From the NCBI GenBank assembly GCA_022844585.1, contig JALHLM010000019.1, positions 1-23,098 of the forward strand: DNA of 23,098 nucleotides, given 5' to 3'. Under the pieces are notes generated by a model. That model ran no database searches. It was given only the letters and a program-made list of their open reading frames with translations, and had not been told where the DNA came from. Shown one piece after another: positions 15,767-23,098 of this stretch; the stretch's first letter is position 1, and each line of letters starts with the position of its first letter. Origin of the DNA: Pirellulales bacterium. GTDB taxonomy: Bacteria > Planctomycetota > Planctomycetia > Pirellulales > JALHLM01. The position numbers and the translations under genes were made by a program.

Positions 15767-16804
15767 TTACTTTGAAGCGACGCCGAAGTCGTCGCTAAGG
15801 TTGCGCCAGACTGAGTGGATATGGTTCGCCTTGTTGCCAGCCGGGTCGGACTGGATGTTGACTAGTTCCAGAACGAACGTCGGACCTTGCACGCGGTAAT
15901 AGTGGCCGACGCCTGGCTCGGTCGAACCCCACCAGGCGAAATGGATCGCCGCGGGATTGCTGGATTTGATTTCTTCGACGCGGCGGTCCGCGAGCGGCTT
16001 GGCCAGGTGGCTCAAGTAGGTTTCCAGCAGCGCCTTGAACTTATCCTGCTGGGCCTTGGTCATGTGACCGGCGGCGAGGCCGACCGGCGGTTCGCGCGGG
16101 GGCTCCGGGTTGCCGGCGTTGCGGTAGTCGTCCGGGGCCTTGTCGGCGATCAGGACCAGCTTTCGTTGCGCGTCGTCGAACGAATGCAGCAGGTCGAACG
16201 CCAATTGCTCTTCGTTGGCCAAGGTGCGCGTGCCGACTTCAGGGCCACCTTCGATGAAGATTTTCACGGTGGCGGGATTCGCGCCCCAGAAGCTCGGCGA
16301 GTCCCCGACGACCTGGCCATCATGGATCGCGAAATTGAGCGAAAAATGATGCCCTTCGAAACTCCATCCCCAGTCGCCTGCCGCGCCCGGCTTGCCGAAG
16401 ATCGTCAGGAAATAGCGTTCCGGATCGCGGAACGGCGTGCCGGTCTGGCCCTTTTCGCCCTCGCGCAGGTTCGTCTCCAGCGACATGATTCTGACGGCCT
16501 TCTCGTAGCCGGATTCGCTGAGCGCCGACTTGATCAGGGCGTGGCATCGTTCGCGCTGCTCGGCGCTCATGTCGCGATACTGGATGCCCTTGCGTTCCGG
16601 CTTGGGAATATTGTGCCAGTCCCGGCGAGCCGGATCGTTAAAATCCATGACCGCCTTGGGAAGCTGGTCCGCGTTGAGCGACGCCAGGTAACTGTCGGCC
16701 GCGGCGGCCATCGCCGTGGCGACGGGAGAGGTATCGGCTTCGGCGGCGCGGACCGATAGAGCCAACAACAAGACGACGCAGGGAACCAGGGCAAGGCGCT
16801 TCAT
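15767..16804 (-). CDS. DUF3500 domain exported protein
   Basis: The product has 345 residues with a clear signal peptide (MKRLALVPCVVLLLALSVRAAEA, cleavage near residue 20-23). The mature protein matches the DUF3500 family: AVMDFNDPARRDWHNIPKP (~51-69), KGIQYRDMSAEQR, DPERYFLTIFGKP (~126-138), WGWSFEGHHFSLNF (~144-157) and HFAWWGSTEPGVGHYYRVQGP (~288-308) with NHIHSVWR near the end. Conserved His and Trp residues suggest a metal or ligand site. DUF3500 has no established biochemical role that I know of. A good promoter lies just upstream, so it is probably transcribed on its own or with the CYTH gene downstream. Confidence 0.9.
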   Translation of the reverse strand: MKRLALVPCVVLLLALSVRAAEADTSPVATAMAAAADSYLASLNADQLPKAVMDFNDPARRDWHNIPKPERKGIQYRDMSAEQRERCHALIKSALSESGYEKAVRIMSLETNLREGEKGQTGTPFRDPERYFLTIFGKPGAAGDWGWSFEGHHFSLNFAIHDGQVVGDSPSFWGANPATVKIFIEGGPEVGTRTLANEEQLAFDLLHSFDDAQRKLVLIADKAPDDYRNAGNPEPPREPPVGLAAGHMTKAQQDKFKALLETYLSHLAKPLADRRVEEIKSSNPAAIHFAWWGSTEPGVGHYYRVQGPTFVLELVNIQSDPAGNKANHIHSVWRNLSDDFGVASK

Positions 16805-16871
16805 GGTGGGCGATTCCTAGGCAACCAAGGGATAGCCGGCGAGAGAATTCGCCGCCAGGCGGGACGTTGCT

Positions 16872-16900
16872 CTTATCGTCGCTGGCCGGGCGAATGTCAA
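16872..16900 (-). promoter_or_regulatory. Promoter of the DUF3500 gene
   Basis: On the minus strand a perfect TTGACA -35 box (16895-16900) is separated by 17 nt from GATAAG (16872-16877, 4/6 match). The implied start of transcription is about 60 bases before ATG 16804. This is the best promoter match in the window. The short interval 16805-16992 also holds the small inverted repeat GGGAAT-7 nt-ATTCCC. Confidence 0.55.
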
Positions 16901-16992
16901 GTCGCCGAAAGGCGTCGCATGGAACCGGGAATGCCTCTTATTCCCTGTGCACCTCGTGGCGTCCGCAAGTGGTCGGCGGCTGCTATAGGGAC

Positions 16993-18264
16993 CTAATCGG
17001 CTGCGCCCGACAAGGCGACGGCCACGGCCTGCCCAGAAGGGGTGTAGTTCAACGTCACGGCTCGCCGCGCTGCCCCAGTGAGCGGTTGGTCCGCGACGAC
17101 ATTGAGAGGGCAGGTTGGATCCGGTCGCTCGAAGTTGAGGGTCGCGGGGACCAGACCGTGTTGAATCGCAAGCACGGTGGCCAACAACTCGACGCCGCCG
17201 GCGCCAGGACCCAAACTGCCGAAGTAGCTCGACGGGGCAGTCACGGGGACATCCCCCAGAGTGCCGCGAATGGCGTCGGCTTCCAACTTGTCGCCGAGAC
17301 GCGTGCTCGCCCCATGCGCGTTGACGTGTCCAAGGTCCGAAGCTTGCCAATGGGCCGCGGTCAATGCACCGCGGAGCGCCCGCCGCATTGCGTCGCCGCG
17401 CAACTGGCGACTCGTTGTCACGGATTCAAAAGCGCTCGACGCACCCATGAATCGCGCCAAGACAGGCGCGTGGCGCGCGGCGGCCGAGGCGGCCGATTCC
17501 AATACGAACGCCGCGGCCCCTTCGCCATACACGCGTCCGTCGCGATCGCTGTCAAAGGGGCGGCAAGCTTTTTCTGGCGCGGCATTCCGTTGGGACGCAT
17601 CGAGTTGTTGCGAGCGCACGAAAGCGGTTGCCGACAACCAACTGCCGACGCCGCCGGCGATCATCGCGTCGGCCTGTCCGCGTTCGATGACGTGCGCTGC
17701 TTCCGCGAGCGCCATCAAGGACGACGCATCGCCCAGCGTAATGGTATTGTTCGGCCCGCGCGCATCGTGCGCGATGCCGATGTGACAGGCCGGCATGTTG
17801 GGAAGATATTTCAACATCCAAAGTGGAAAGATCTCGCGCATCGCCGCTTCGCCCCAGCGGCGGATATTGAATCGACGATCCATCGCGCTGGCGCGATAAG
17901 CCGCTTCGATCTCCTCGGGCGGCGAGTGCATCAGCTCTGCACCGAAAATAACGCCCAAGCGTTCCGGATCGACGGTGCCTGGCATAAGCGCCGCATGTCG
18001 CGTGGCCATCCCGGCCGCGGCGACTGCGAACTGGATTTCGCGCGACATCACCTTAAGGCTCTTACGCGGCGAAATGTACTGCTTACCGTCAAAGTCAGTA
18101 ATCTCACCGGCGAAATGGACCGGCAGCCCGGTCGTTGGAAATGCGGCGACCGGCTTCACGCCGCTGTGGCCGGTCAGCAGGGAATTCCAGTAGGCGTCCA
18201 CGCCGATGCCGATCGGGCTGACCACGCCGAGACCGGTGATGACGACTTCCCTGGTGGACGACAT
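16993..18264 (-). CDS. Beta-ketoacyl synthase homologue lacking the catalytic Cys
   Basis: The product has about 423 residues if started at ATG 18264 (MSSTREVVITGLGVVSPIG), where homologues normally begin. ATG 18297 would add 11 residues and has AAGGAG about 15 nt upstream, so it remains possible. The thiolase fold of FabF-type condensing enzymes is clear: N-terminal VVITGLG, CRPFDSDRDGRVYGEGAAAFVLE (~235-257) and VNAHGASTRLGD (~314-325). At the nucleophile site, where FabF has TACTS, the sequence is LGDASS, so Asp179 replaces Cys (codon 17728-17730). His317 is kept. The second active-site segment is SSYFGS, so the usual Lys and second His are both Ser (about 345 and 350). It is therefore unlikely to condense acyl chains. 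It may act as a partner subunit like the chain-length factors of type II systems, or have a different chemistry. No acyl carrier or partner synthase lies beside it. Confidence 0.88.
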   Translation of the reverse strand: MSSTREVVITGLGVVSPIGIGVDAYWNSLLTGHSGVKPVAAFPTTGLPVHFAGEITDFDGKQYISPRKSLKVMSREIQFAVAAAGMATRHAALMPGTVDPERLGVIFGAELMHSPPEEIEAAYRASAMDRRFNIRRWGEAAMREIFPLWMLKYLPNMPACHIGIAHDARGPNNTITLGDASSLMALAEAAHVIERGQADAMIAGGVGSWLSATAFVRSQQLDASQRNAAPEKACRPFDSDRDGRVYGEGAAAFVLESAASAAARHAPVLARFMGASSAFESVTTSRQLRGDAMRRALRGALTAAHWQASDLGHVNAHGASTRLGDKLEADAIRGTLGDVPVTAPSSYFGSLGPGAGGVELLATVLAIQHGLVPATLNFERPDPTCPLNVVADQPLTGAARRAVTLNYTPSGQAVAVALSGAAD

Positions 18265-18498
18265 GGCGATTCGCGGCGCTCTGACTGCTAAGGCCATCCG
18301 GGCCGGGAAACGCTCCTTGCTGCGGTATTACGAGATAGATCTTTGGTCGGCGGTAATTCTGGATCCCAGTTTTCTGGCGGACAACTACTAGTGTGTGCTC
18401 AAGGTTCGGGCCGCGGCAAGGGCACCGCCGTTGGGCGAAGTTCGACCGTTCAGGTGCGTAATTGGAGGTTTGATCGTCGGTGGCTGTTGCGACTGCGG

Positions 18499-19791
18499 TT
18501 AAATCGACCCCAGCTTGGCAAAATTCACCGCCACGCCCTGGAACGGCACGACGCCGTAGACGCCGCGGGTGAACACCAGGTTGATGATATCATCAGCCAC
18601 CAGCATGGCGCTCTTGGGAACGACCACGATGTCCGAATCGTTCAGCCAGATCTCGTCCGCGGGACAGGGGCGGTGAGCATACAAGGCGCCGCGTAGGTCG
18701 AGCATCGTGGCGATCAAGCGCCAATCGTCGGCGCGGCGAAACACGACGACCTGGCGCAGATTCGCTCCGACGTTCCAGCCGCCAGCCAGCGCGATCGCCT
18801 GCAGCGACGTGGTCGGACCTTCCAGCGTGAACCGGCCGCCGCTTTTTACCTCGCCGACGACAAAGACATAGCGCGGCGCCCTCTGTTCCAGCACGGGCGT
18901 GACTTCGATGCCTTCGATTTCCTGATCGTACCGCGCGTCGATTTCCCGCTTGAGCTCGCCGAGCGTCAGCCCCTGGGCCCAGACGCTGCCAATTGCGGGC
19001 AAGGCGATCGTCCCTTCCGGCGTCACTTTGGCGGAACGCGTTTGGCCGCCGAAGCCGAACCGGCTGTCGACCGTGGCGCGGAGGTCTTCCAGTTTGGTGT
19101 TCACCTTCGTCGGCGTCACTGTCACCGCGGGCACCGGGTAGAACTTCTTGTACAGTTCTTCGAGCTCGTCGCGCAACTGTGTGACCGATTTGCGCGTCGC
19201 GCGGACTTGGCCCAGCAATTTGAGCGTGACCGTGCCGTCGGGCAGGATGATCACGGTGCGGTTGAGCTCTTTGTCGGTGACCGACTCAATACTTAACTCG
19301 TCGCCGACATTGAGTTGATACGGATGCGCACTCTCGTCGCGGGTCACGCGATAAACGAGCGAAAGCAAATCGTCGACGCGCAGGCGATACTCCGGCACAT
19401 GCGCCTCGCGGGCGTGCCCGACGTATTCGCCTTGTGCATAGGCTTGCCACTCGATCAGGCGCATCGATTCCCAACGTGATTCGCCGCAGTTGCCGTCCGC
19501 AACGCAATCAACGCCGCTGATCGCATGCGGCGCTGCCGGCCCGAGCGCCTGGCAAAGCTGCACGTCACAATCGGCTGGGCTCATCGTCGGCGCCAGCGCG
19601 GCCCACATTGGTTTGCCGGTGTGATCGACAGGCCAACGTAGCGGCGTTTGCGACGACGCGGTGGATCGCGGAACGCTGGAGGGCTGCCGGCCCGACGAGA
19701 CGGACCAACTCGTCAGGCCGAGCCCAGCCAACGCTACGATCGCGGCGGCGCACGCCGTCAGGCAGTTTTGGCGACTTAACTTGATACGCAT
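18499..19791 (-). CDS. Polysaccharide export protein (Wza-like, SLBB domain)
   Basis: The product has about 430 residues from ATG 19791, with GAAGGA upstream. An earlier start at 19887 would overlap the preceding gene and is rejected. A membrane-spanning or signal segment lies at ~9-28; no clear lipobox is seen, unlike Wza. Residues ~133-228 contain two related segments (EYRLRVDDLLSLVY and YQLNVGDELSIESV) and PDGTVTLKLLGQVRATRKSV, typical of the polysaccharide export domain. PEGTIALPAIGSVWAQGLTL (~258-277) is a second export-type motif. PRYVFVVGEVKSGGRF (~306-321) with LQAIALAGGWNVGA is an SLBB domain. These proteins form the outer-membrane channel for capsule or exopolysaccharide. It follows a TPR protein by 25 bases, so the two are one operon. 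Polymerase, copolymerase and glycosyltransferase genes are not in the window. Confidence 0.88.
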   Translation of the reverse strand: MRIKLSRQNCLTACAAAIVALAGLGLTSWSVSSGRQPSSVPRSTASSQTPLRWPVDHTGKPMWAALAPTMSPADCDVQLCQALGPAAPHAISGVDCVADGNCGESRWESMRLIEWQAYAQGEYVGHAREAHVPEYRLRVDDLLSLVYRVTRDESAHPYQLNVGDELSIESVTDKELNRTVIILPDGTVTLKLLGQVRATRKSVTQLRDELEELYKKFYPVPAVTVTPTKVNTKLEDLRATVDSRFGFGGQTRSAKVTPEGTIALPAIGSVWAQGLTLGELKREIDARYDQEIEGIEVTPVLEQRAPRYVFVVGEVKSGGRFTLEGPTTSLQAIALAGGWNVGANLRQVVVFRRADDWRLIATMLDLRGALYAHRPCPADEIWLNDSDIVVVPKSAMLVADDIINLVFTRGVYGVVPFQGVAVNFAKLGSI

Positions 19792-19816
19792 CGAGGACGA
19801 TCCTTCGACCAGGTTA

Positions 19817-21076
19817 CTATTTCGCGTTGTTCGTCGATTTCCACGGCCACCATCCGCGCGAAGCGCTCGGCGACGCTTCTTGCGCAACGGGCGGCTCTTT
19901 CGCGGTGACCGCGGTCGGCGCGGCGGTTGGCTGGTTATTCAAGAACTGCTCGTGTTCCGCGGCCGTCATCGAATCGGGCTTAACCCATTCGACTTTCACG
20001 GACGTCGACGGCGCTTTGACGCCAGCCTTCGGCGTCGCGGCCGCGAGCGCCGCTTTCGCTTCCTTCTCGGCCCGATCGGCGAGGTCAGTCTCGCCGAGCC
20101 GCTGATGCGCCTTCGCCAAATTGCTCCACGCGACAGGGCTCTCTTGCGATTCCAGGCTTTGCAGGAACAAGTTCCGGGCTTCGGACCAGTTGCCTTTCGC
20201 CGCCATCAAGGTGCCGAGGTCGTTGGCGGCCATGTGATTCTGCGGGGACGCCAATAGCGCGGCCTGGAAGTAGACCATCGCCTCGGCTTCCGTGGAGCTG
20301 AGGCGCTCGCCGCGCTCGCCGGCAATCGCGGAGGATAACTTGCCCAGCCCGTGCAGGGCCATCGATCCAGCGAGTTCCCGACCAGCGCAAACGCCAAGTT
20401 GCTCGCGGGCGTACGTATAGTAACGTTGTCGCGCGACGAGCGGCGTCACGCCTTCCAGCGGTTCGTAGCGATACACCGGCGTGGCGTGCGCGGTGACCAG
20501 CATCGACACGTCGAGATGCGCTTCCAGGCTCGCACCGCGCGGGACAAAATCCTCCGCCTCGTCGAGCGCCTGCATGCCCGCGGCCAGCGCGGCGCTATGA
20601 GCGCTCACGCCTTGTTCCACGTCGAGCGCTTGCGAGAGCGTCCGTAAAGCGTGAATAAACTCTTCGCGAGCGGAGAAGTAGGCGCGGCGCCCAGCCAGTT
20701 CGAAGCCACGCCGCGTATGCACGTCGGCCTCTTGCGCGACCAGCTCCATCGCCTCGGTGTGGCCAGCGTCAAACGCCGTGATTTGCGATTGGCCGCGCTC
20801 CTGGCGCGAATCAAGCCCCGGCGGATCTTCCAGCGGCGCGTCGATCGACTCGCGCACCTTGTTTTGCTCTTGGGGAATCGGCCGCAGTTGTTGGGTTCCC
20901 CAGGGCGTCAGGGCGATGGCCTCGATGTGCCCCGTCAGTGCGGCGGGCGGTTCGACGGCCAAGGCCGGAACGGCGCTCCCCAAGCAGCAGAAGGCGGCGC
21001 CGCGCAGCCAATCGCGCGCTCGCAGCGCGGAAGCGGGACGCCTCACCGGAAAGCTCCTTCCACCGCCGTGCCGCAT
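19817..21076 (-). CDS. TPR protein upstream of the polysaccharide export gene
   Basis: The product has about 419 residues from ATG 21076, which has GAAGGAG 11 nt upstream. ATG 21100 in the same frame is an alternative. The Arg-rich N-terminus plus WLRGAAFCCLGSAVPALA looks like a signal peptide (cleavage near residue 40). Residues ~262-346 form TPR repeats (AMVYFQAALLASPQNHMAANDLG, GNWSEARNLFLQSLESQ, AWSNLAKAHQRLGETDLADRAE). An earlier helical region around 115-170 may hold another TPR-like pair. The C-terminus is low-complexity Ala/Pro/Thr-rich and ends GWWPWKSTNNAK. It is probably a periplasmic scaffold co-transcribed with the export protein 25 bases downstream; such pairs occur in planctomycete genomes. 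The partner it binds is unknown. Confidence 0.8.
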   Translation of the reverse strand: MRHGGGRSFPVRRPASALRARDWLRGAAFCCLGSAVPALAVEPPAALTGHIEAIALTPWGTQQLRPIPQEQNKVRESIDAPLEDPPGLDSRQERGQSQITAFDAGHTEAMELVAQEADVHTRRGFELAGRRAYFSAREEFIHALRTLSQALDVEQGVSAHSAALAAGMQALDEAEDFVPRGASLEAHLDVSMLVTAHATPVYRYEPLEGVTPLVARQRYYTYAREQLGVCAGRELAGSMALHGLGKLSSAIAGERGERLSSTEAEAMVYFQAALLASPQNHMAANDLGTLMAAKGNWSEARNLFLQSLESQESPVAWSNLAKAHQRLGETDLADRAEKEAKAALAAATPKAGVKAPSTSVKVEWVKPDSMTAAEHEQFLNNQPTAAPTAVTAKEPPVAQEASPSASRGWWPWKSTNNAK

Positions 21077-21133
21077 AAGACAGTACGCTCCTTCGCTCAT
21101 CCGTGACCTGCCCGCGTGAATTCGCAGGACTTG

Positions 21134-21168
21134 GTCGCGACGTACGCTCATCCACGTCGCGACATACG
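21134..21168. promoter_or_regulatory. Operator-like direct repeats upstream of the export operon
   Basis: GTCGCGACGTACG (21134-21146) and GTCGCGACATACG (21156-21168) differ at one base and are 22 bp apart, about two helical turns. Each begins with the 8-bp palindrome GTCGCGAC. The pair lies 60-90 bases before the TPR gene start, a normal place for a regulator to bind. The role is inferred. Confidence 0.4.
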
Positions 21169-21354
21169 TTCGATCGTCACGCCGCAATCTACGCAATCAC
21201 CCAATTCGCGGCGCATTGACGCGCGATCCTACAACGATGATGGCACAGTCGGCATGCCGCGCCGCACCGCTGAACTCGGCATGTCGAGCGACTGTGGAGT
21301 ATGCGGAAGGACCCGCCAGGTCGCAGAAACGCCGTAGGTCAGCCGCCGCATCTT

Positions 21355-21552
21355 GTAGGTCAGGCACCGCCGCCGAAGGCAAAGGCGGTACCATGCGGAA
21401 ACTCAAACCAGCTTCCAGAGACATGTACTGAGATGTGCCTGACATGTACGCGACGTTGTATCCTGTCAGGCACGTCGCGAGCAATGTTTCGGGACGCGAC
21501 AGCGAGTTCGATTGTGCGTGGCGGATAGCTTCGTCGGCGGTGCCTGACCTAC
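21355..21552. mobile_element. MITE-like or REP-like inverted-repeat element
   Basis: The ends are inverted repeats: 21355-21378 (GTAGGTCAGGCACCGCCG and onward) and 21529-21552 match at 23 of 24 positions, the outer 18 perfectly. The ~200-bp interior has a second inverted repeat, GTGCCTGACA (21435-21444) and TGTCAGGCAC (21464-21473), which shares the core TGCCTGAC/GTCAGGCA with the termini. A partial extra copy, GTAGGTCAGCCGCCG, lies at 21334. There is no coding capacity. The sequence resembles GGTCAGGCAC-type repeats I recall between planctomycete genes. No clear target-site duplication is visible. Confidence 0.6.
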
Positions 21553-21560
21553 GGAGTGAC

Positions 21561-22523
21561 CTAGAACAGGCGCTTCTGCCAGGCTTTGCCGAGCGGAAAG
21601 GCCTCGTGGCCGGCTTCACGCAAACGATCGACAAAGCTTTCCGGGCCGTGCGTGCAGTAGATAACTCTTGGTTGCACGCGCTCCACTGCCACGAACAACT
21701 CGTCAAAGTCGGCATGATCCGAAATGGGCAGCGCGTAATCGACCCCTTGCCGGTAGCGCGTGGACTCGTCGATCGACCAGCCGGTGACCGCGAACTTGAC
21801 CGGCGCGTCAAAGTCGAACGCCGCGCCCGAGTTCCGGCTGCGGGGCGGCACGATCGCGACGGCCGGCTGATTGCAGTTCTCGTGCGTCAACAATTCGTAG
21901 GGGCCCAGGTCGACGCCGCACTGGTGATAAACCTGGCTCACCGCGGCGATGGCCGGATGCTGCCGCACGGCCAGCCCACGATCGGTCAATAACCGCGTGA
22001 CTTCCTGGGCCTTCCCCAAGGCATACGCGAACACCACGGCCGGTCGCCCGGCGTCGAGCGTGATGCGAATCAGCCGCTCGAACTTGTCGAGCACCTCCTC
22101 GCGCGGCGGCATGCGATAGCGCGACACCCCGTATGTCGTTTCCATGACCAGAATCTCGGCGTGCGGCAACTCCGCCGGCTCGGCCGTCGCGCTCGCACCG
22201 AGCTTGAAATCGCCGGTGTACAGCAGCGATTGTTCGCCGTCTTCGGCCAGCAACATCGCCGAGCCGAGGCAATGCCCGGCCGGATAGGTGGTCAATCGCA
22301 CGTCGCCGAACTCTAGCGGCCGCCGATACGGTATCTCCATCACGGCTCCGCCGCGCATCCGCAGGCGATACAACAATCCAGTAGCCGGCGTGCAGAGCGC
22401 CAACTCATGCCGCGCCATGTGATCGGAATGGGCGTGCGAAATAAACCCGCGCGGCTGCCGATGCGTGGCGTCAACGGCGACGTCGGCCCGAGTAATCTTC
22501 AGCGCACGGTCGTAATGGAACAT
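21561..22523 (-). CDS. Metallo-beta-lactamase-fold hydrolase (nuclease-like)
   Basis: The product has about 320 residues from ATG 22523 (MFHYDRALKITRADV). A GTG at 22583 would add 20 residues without homology support, but no clear ribosome binding site favours the ATG. Zinc-binding motifs are complete: HAHSDH (residues 30-35), PAGHCLGS (His84), YTGDFK (Asp105) and ISDHADFDE near residue 275, then THGPE. METTYG (~127-132) and the order of motifs resemble the RNA/DNA-processing group with CPSF73, SNM1/Artemis and ligase-associated exonucleases (COG1236-like), though the beta-CASP insert is short. It likely cleaves nucleic acid in the cytoplasm. It starts 100 bases downstream of a membrane-protein gene on the same strand. 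Confidence 0.82.
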   Translation of the reverse strand: MFHYDRALKITRADVAVDATHRQPRGFISHAHSDHMARHELALCTPATGLLYRLRMRGGAVMEIPYRRPLEFGDVRLTTYPAGHCLGSAMLLAEDGEQSLLYTGDFKLGASATAEPAELPHAEILVMETTYGVSRYRMPPREEVLDKFERLIRITLDAGRPAVVFAYALGKAQEVTRLLTDRGLAVRQHPAIAAVSQVYHQCGVDLGPYELLTHENCNQPAVAIVPPRSRNSGAAFDFDAPVKFAVTGWSIDESTRYRQGVDYALPISDHADFDELFVAVERVQPRVIYCTHGPESFVDRLREAGHEAFPLGKAWQKRLF

Positions 22524-22622
22524 CGAGCGCGCAGCCACATTCAAAATGGAGCCAGAAGCGTCAGCGCCTGGAGCGCACGGCACACAGCGCAGCTATCTGA
22601 AATTCTCGCCACGCGCGAGCGA

Positions 22623-23087
22623 TCAGTCGCCCACCCATTCGGCGGCTGGCTCGGAATGCGGCGAGCGCTCGGCGTCCGCCTGCAGGCAGCGTTGCTTGAC
22701 CAGCACGGCGTTGAACTCGTCCCCCAGATCCTGCCAGAAATCATCCTTGCGGAACGACACCGGCAGCACATCCTCCCCGCGCACCAATCCCCGCAAGCCG
22801 TCGCGGACACGGACCAGCGGCCCGCAGAAACGATTGCTGAGCCGCACGATGTCCGTCGCCAGAAACGGCAGCAACAGACACGACGCGGCGAACATCGGCA
22901 CGCAATCGAACCAGAGATTGCGCACGTGGGTAATAAACGGCGCGGGCGTGTGCGCCAGCACGCGCCAGCCGAGCATCAGCACGGCCACGGCGAACATGTA
23001 GAACGCCCAATAGGCGATGACCCGCGCCAGCAAGGCGCCTTGTACTTTAGGGTCGACGAACAACTGCCGCCGTTTAGCCTTCAACAT
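22623..23087 (-). CDS. Two-helix membrane protein with HAMP-like region
   Basis: The product has 154 residues from ATG 23087, with CAGG about 6 nt upstream, close to the window edge. A basic N-terminus (KAKRRQLF) precedes helix 1 (~19-43, VIAYWAFYMFAVAVLMLGW) and helix 2 (~61-81, VPMFAASCLLLPFLATDIV). Residues ~82-135 (RLSNRFCGPLVRVRDGLRGLVRGE, then DDFWQDLGDEFNAVL) have the Pro and heptad pattern of a HAMP linker. There is no kinase, cyclase or chemoreceptor domain after it. It may be a truncated signalling protein or a small family conserved in planctomycetes. The function is unknown. Confidence 0.75.
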   Translation of the reverse strand: MLKAKRRQLFVDPKVQGALLARVIAYWAFYMFAVAVLMLGWRVLAHTPAPFITHVRNLWFDCVPMFAASCLLLPFLATDIVRLSNRFCGPLVRVRDGLRGLVRGEDVLPVSFRKDDFWQDLGDEFNAVLVKQRCLQADAERSPHSEPAAEWVGD

Positions 23088-23098
23088 CCGACCTGCCC

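Larger units (their letters stand above)
21077..21560. other. Intergenic region upstream of the polysaccharide export operon
   Basis: No gene is seen in these ~480 bases. The half nearest the TPR gene holds two direct copies of a palindromic motif (21134-21163). The distal half is an inverted-repeat element (21355-21552) that ends 8 bases after the neighbouring hydrolase gene's stop. Short frames here have no recognisable motif. I found no convincing promoter boxes. Confidence 0.5.

Noticed and set aside
15887..16759. Plus-strand frame (290 codons) opposite the DUF3500 gene
   Set aside because: The minus-strand product has a signal peptide and DUF3500 motifs; the plus-strand product has neither domain nor plausible composition.
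16867..18291. Long plus-strand frame (474 codons) opposite the ketosynthase homologue
   Set aside because: The minus frame has unmistakable FabF-type motifs across its length; the plus frame is a high-GC shadow.
1..23098. CRISPR array, prophage or toxin-antitoxin system
   Set aside because: No regularly spaced short repeats, cas genes, phage structural genes or paired small toxin-antitoxin frames were seen.

Overview
The window looks like a chromosomal segment from a GC-rich planctomycete, probably of the Pirellulales type. This is an inference from gene content, with no marker gene to confirm it. The supporting features are several secreted proteins that end in a dockerin-like repeat plus a PEP-CTERM sorting tail, a LEPR-XLL/lamin-tail surface protein, a DUF1559 (H-X9-DG) pseudopilin next to a small lipoprotein, a DUF3500 protein, TPR-sulfotransferases and a planctomycete-type tyrosine recombinase remnant. 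Nearly all genes lie on the minus strand. Only the lipoprotein, the DUF1559 gene and the recombinase remnant are on the plus strand.

Layout. 1-1544: 5' part of a lamin-tail/jelly-roll surface protein that runs out of the window. 1759-5460: a 1233-residue reading frame made of three consecutive signal-peptide/ectodomain/dockerin/PEP-CTERM proteins with no stop codon between them. 5464-6371: about 0.9 kb without a gene, holding a candidate promoter, a nested palindrome and a clear intrinsic terminator. 6372-9107: two more dockerin/PEP-CTERM proteins, probably co-transcribed, with a hairpin over the second gene's ribosome binding site. 9371-12566: two paralogous TPR-sulfotransferases in tandem. 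12904-14433: lipoprotein plus DUF1559 pair. 14576-14963: 3' end of a recombinase gene running into a tRNA with anticodon CAT. 15154-18264: CYTH-domain protein, DUF3500 protein, and a beta-ketoacyl synthase homologue that has lost its catalytic cysteine. 18499-21076: outer-membrane polysaccharide export protein and a TPR partner, with a repeated operator-like motif upstream. 21355-21552: small inverted-repeat element. 21561-23087: metallo-beta-lactamase-fold hydrolase and a two-helix membrane protein with a HAMP-like region.

How the genes may work together. Most of the window serves the cell surface: exported proteins carrying PEP-CTERM tails (normally processed by an exosortase, none of which is seen here), sulfotransferases that could sulfate exported protein or polysaccharide, and a polysaccharide export pair. 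PEP-CTERM sorting and exopolysaccharide production are linked in many bacteria, so the grouping is sensible, but a single pathway is not shown by the sequence. The most unusual items are the triple PEP-CTERM fusion with its 942-bp in-frame duplication, and an unnamed domain shared by the fusion and the lamin-tail protein, where it appears to be inserted inside a jelly-roll domain.
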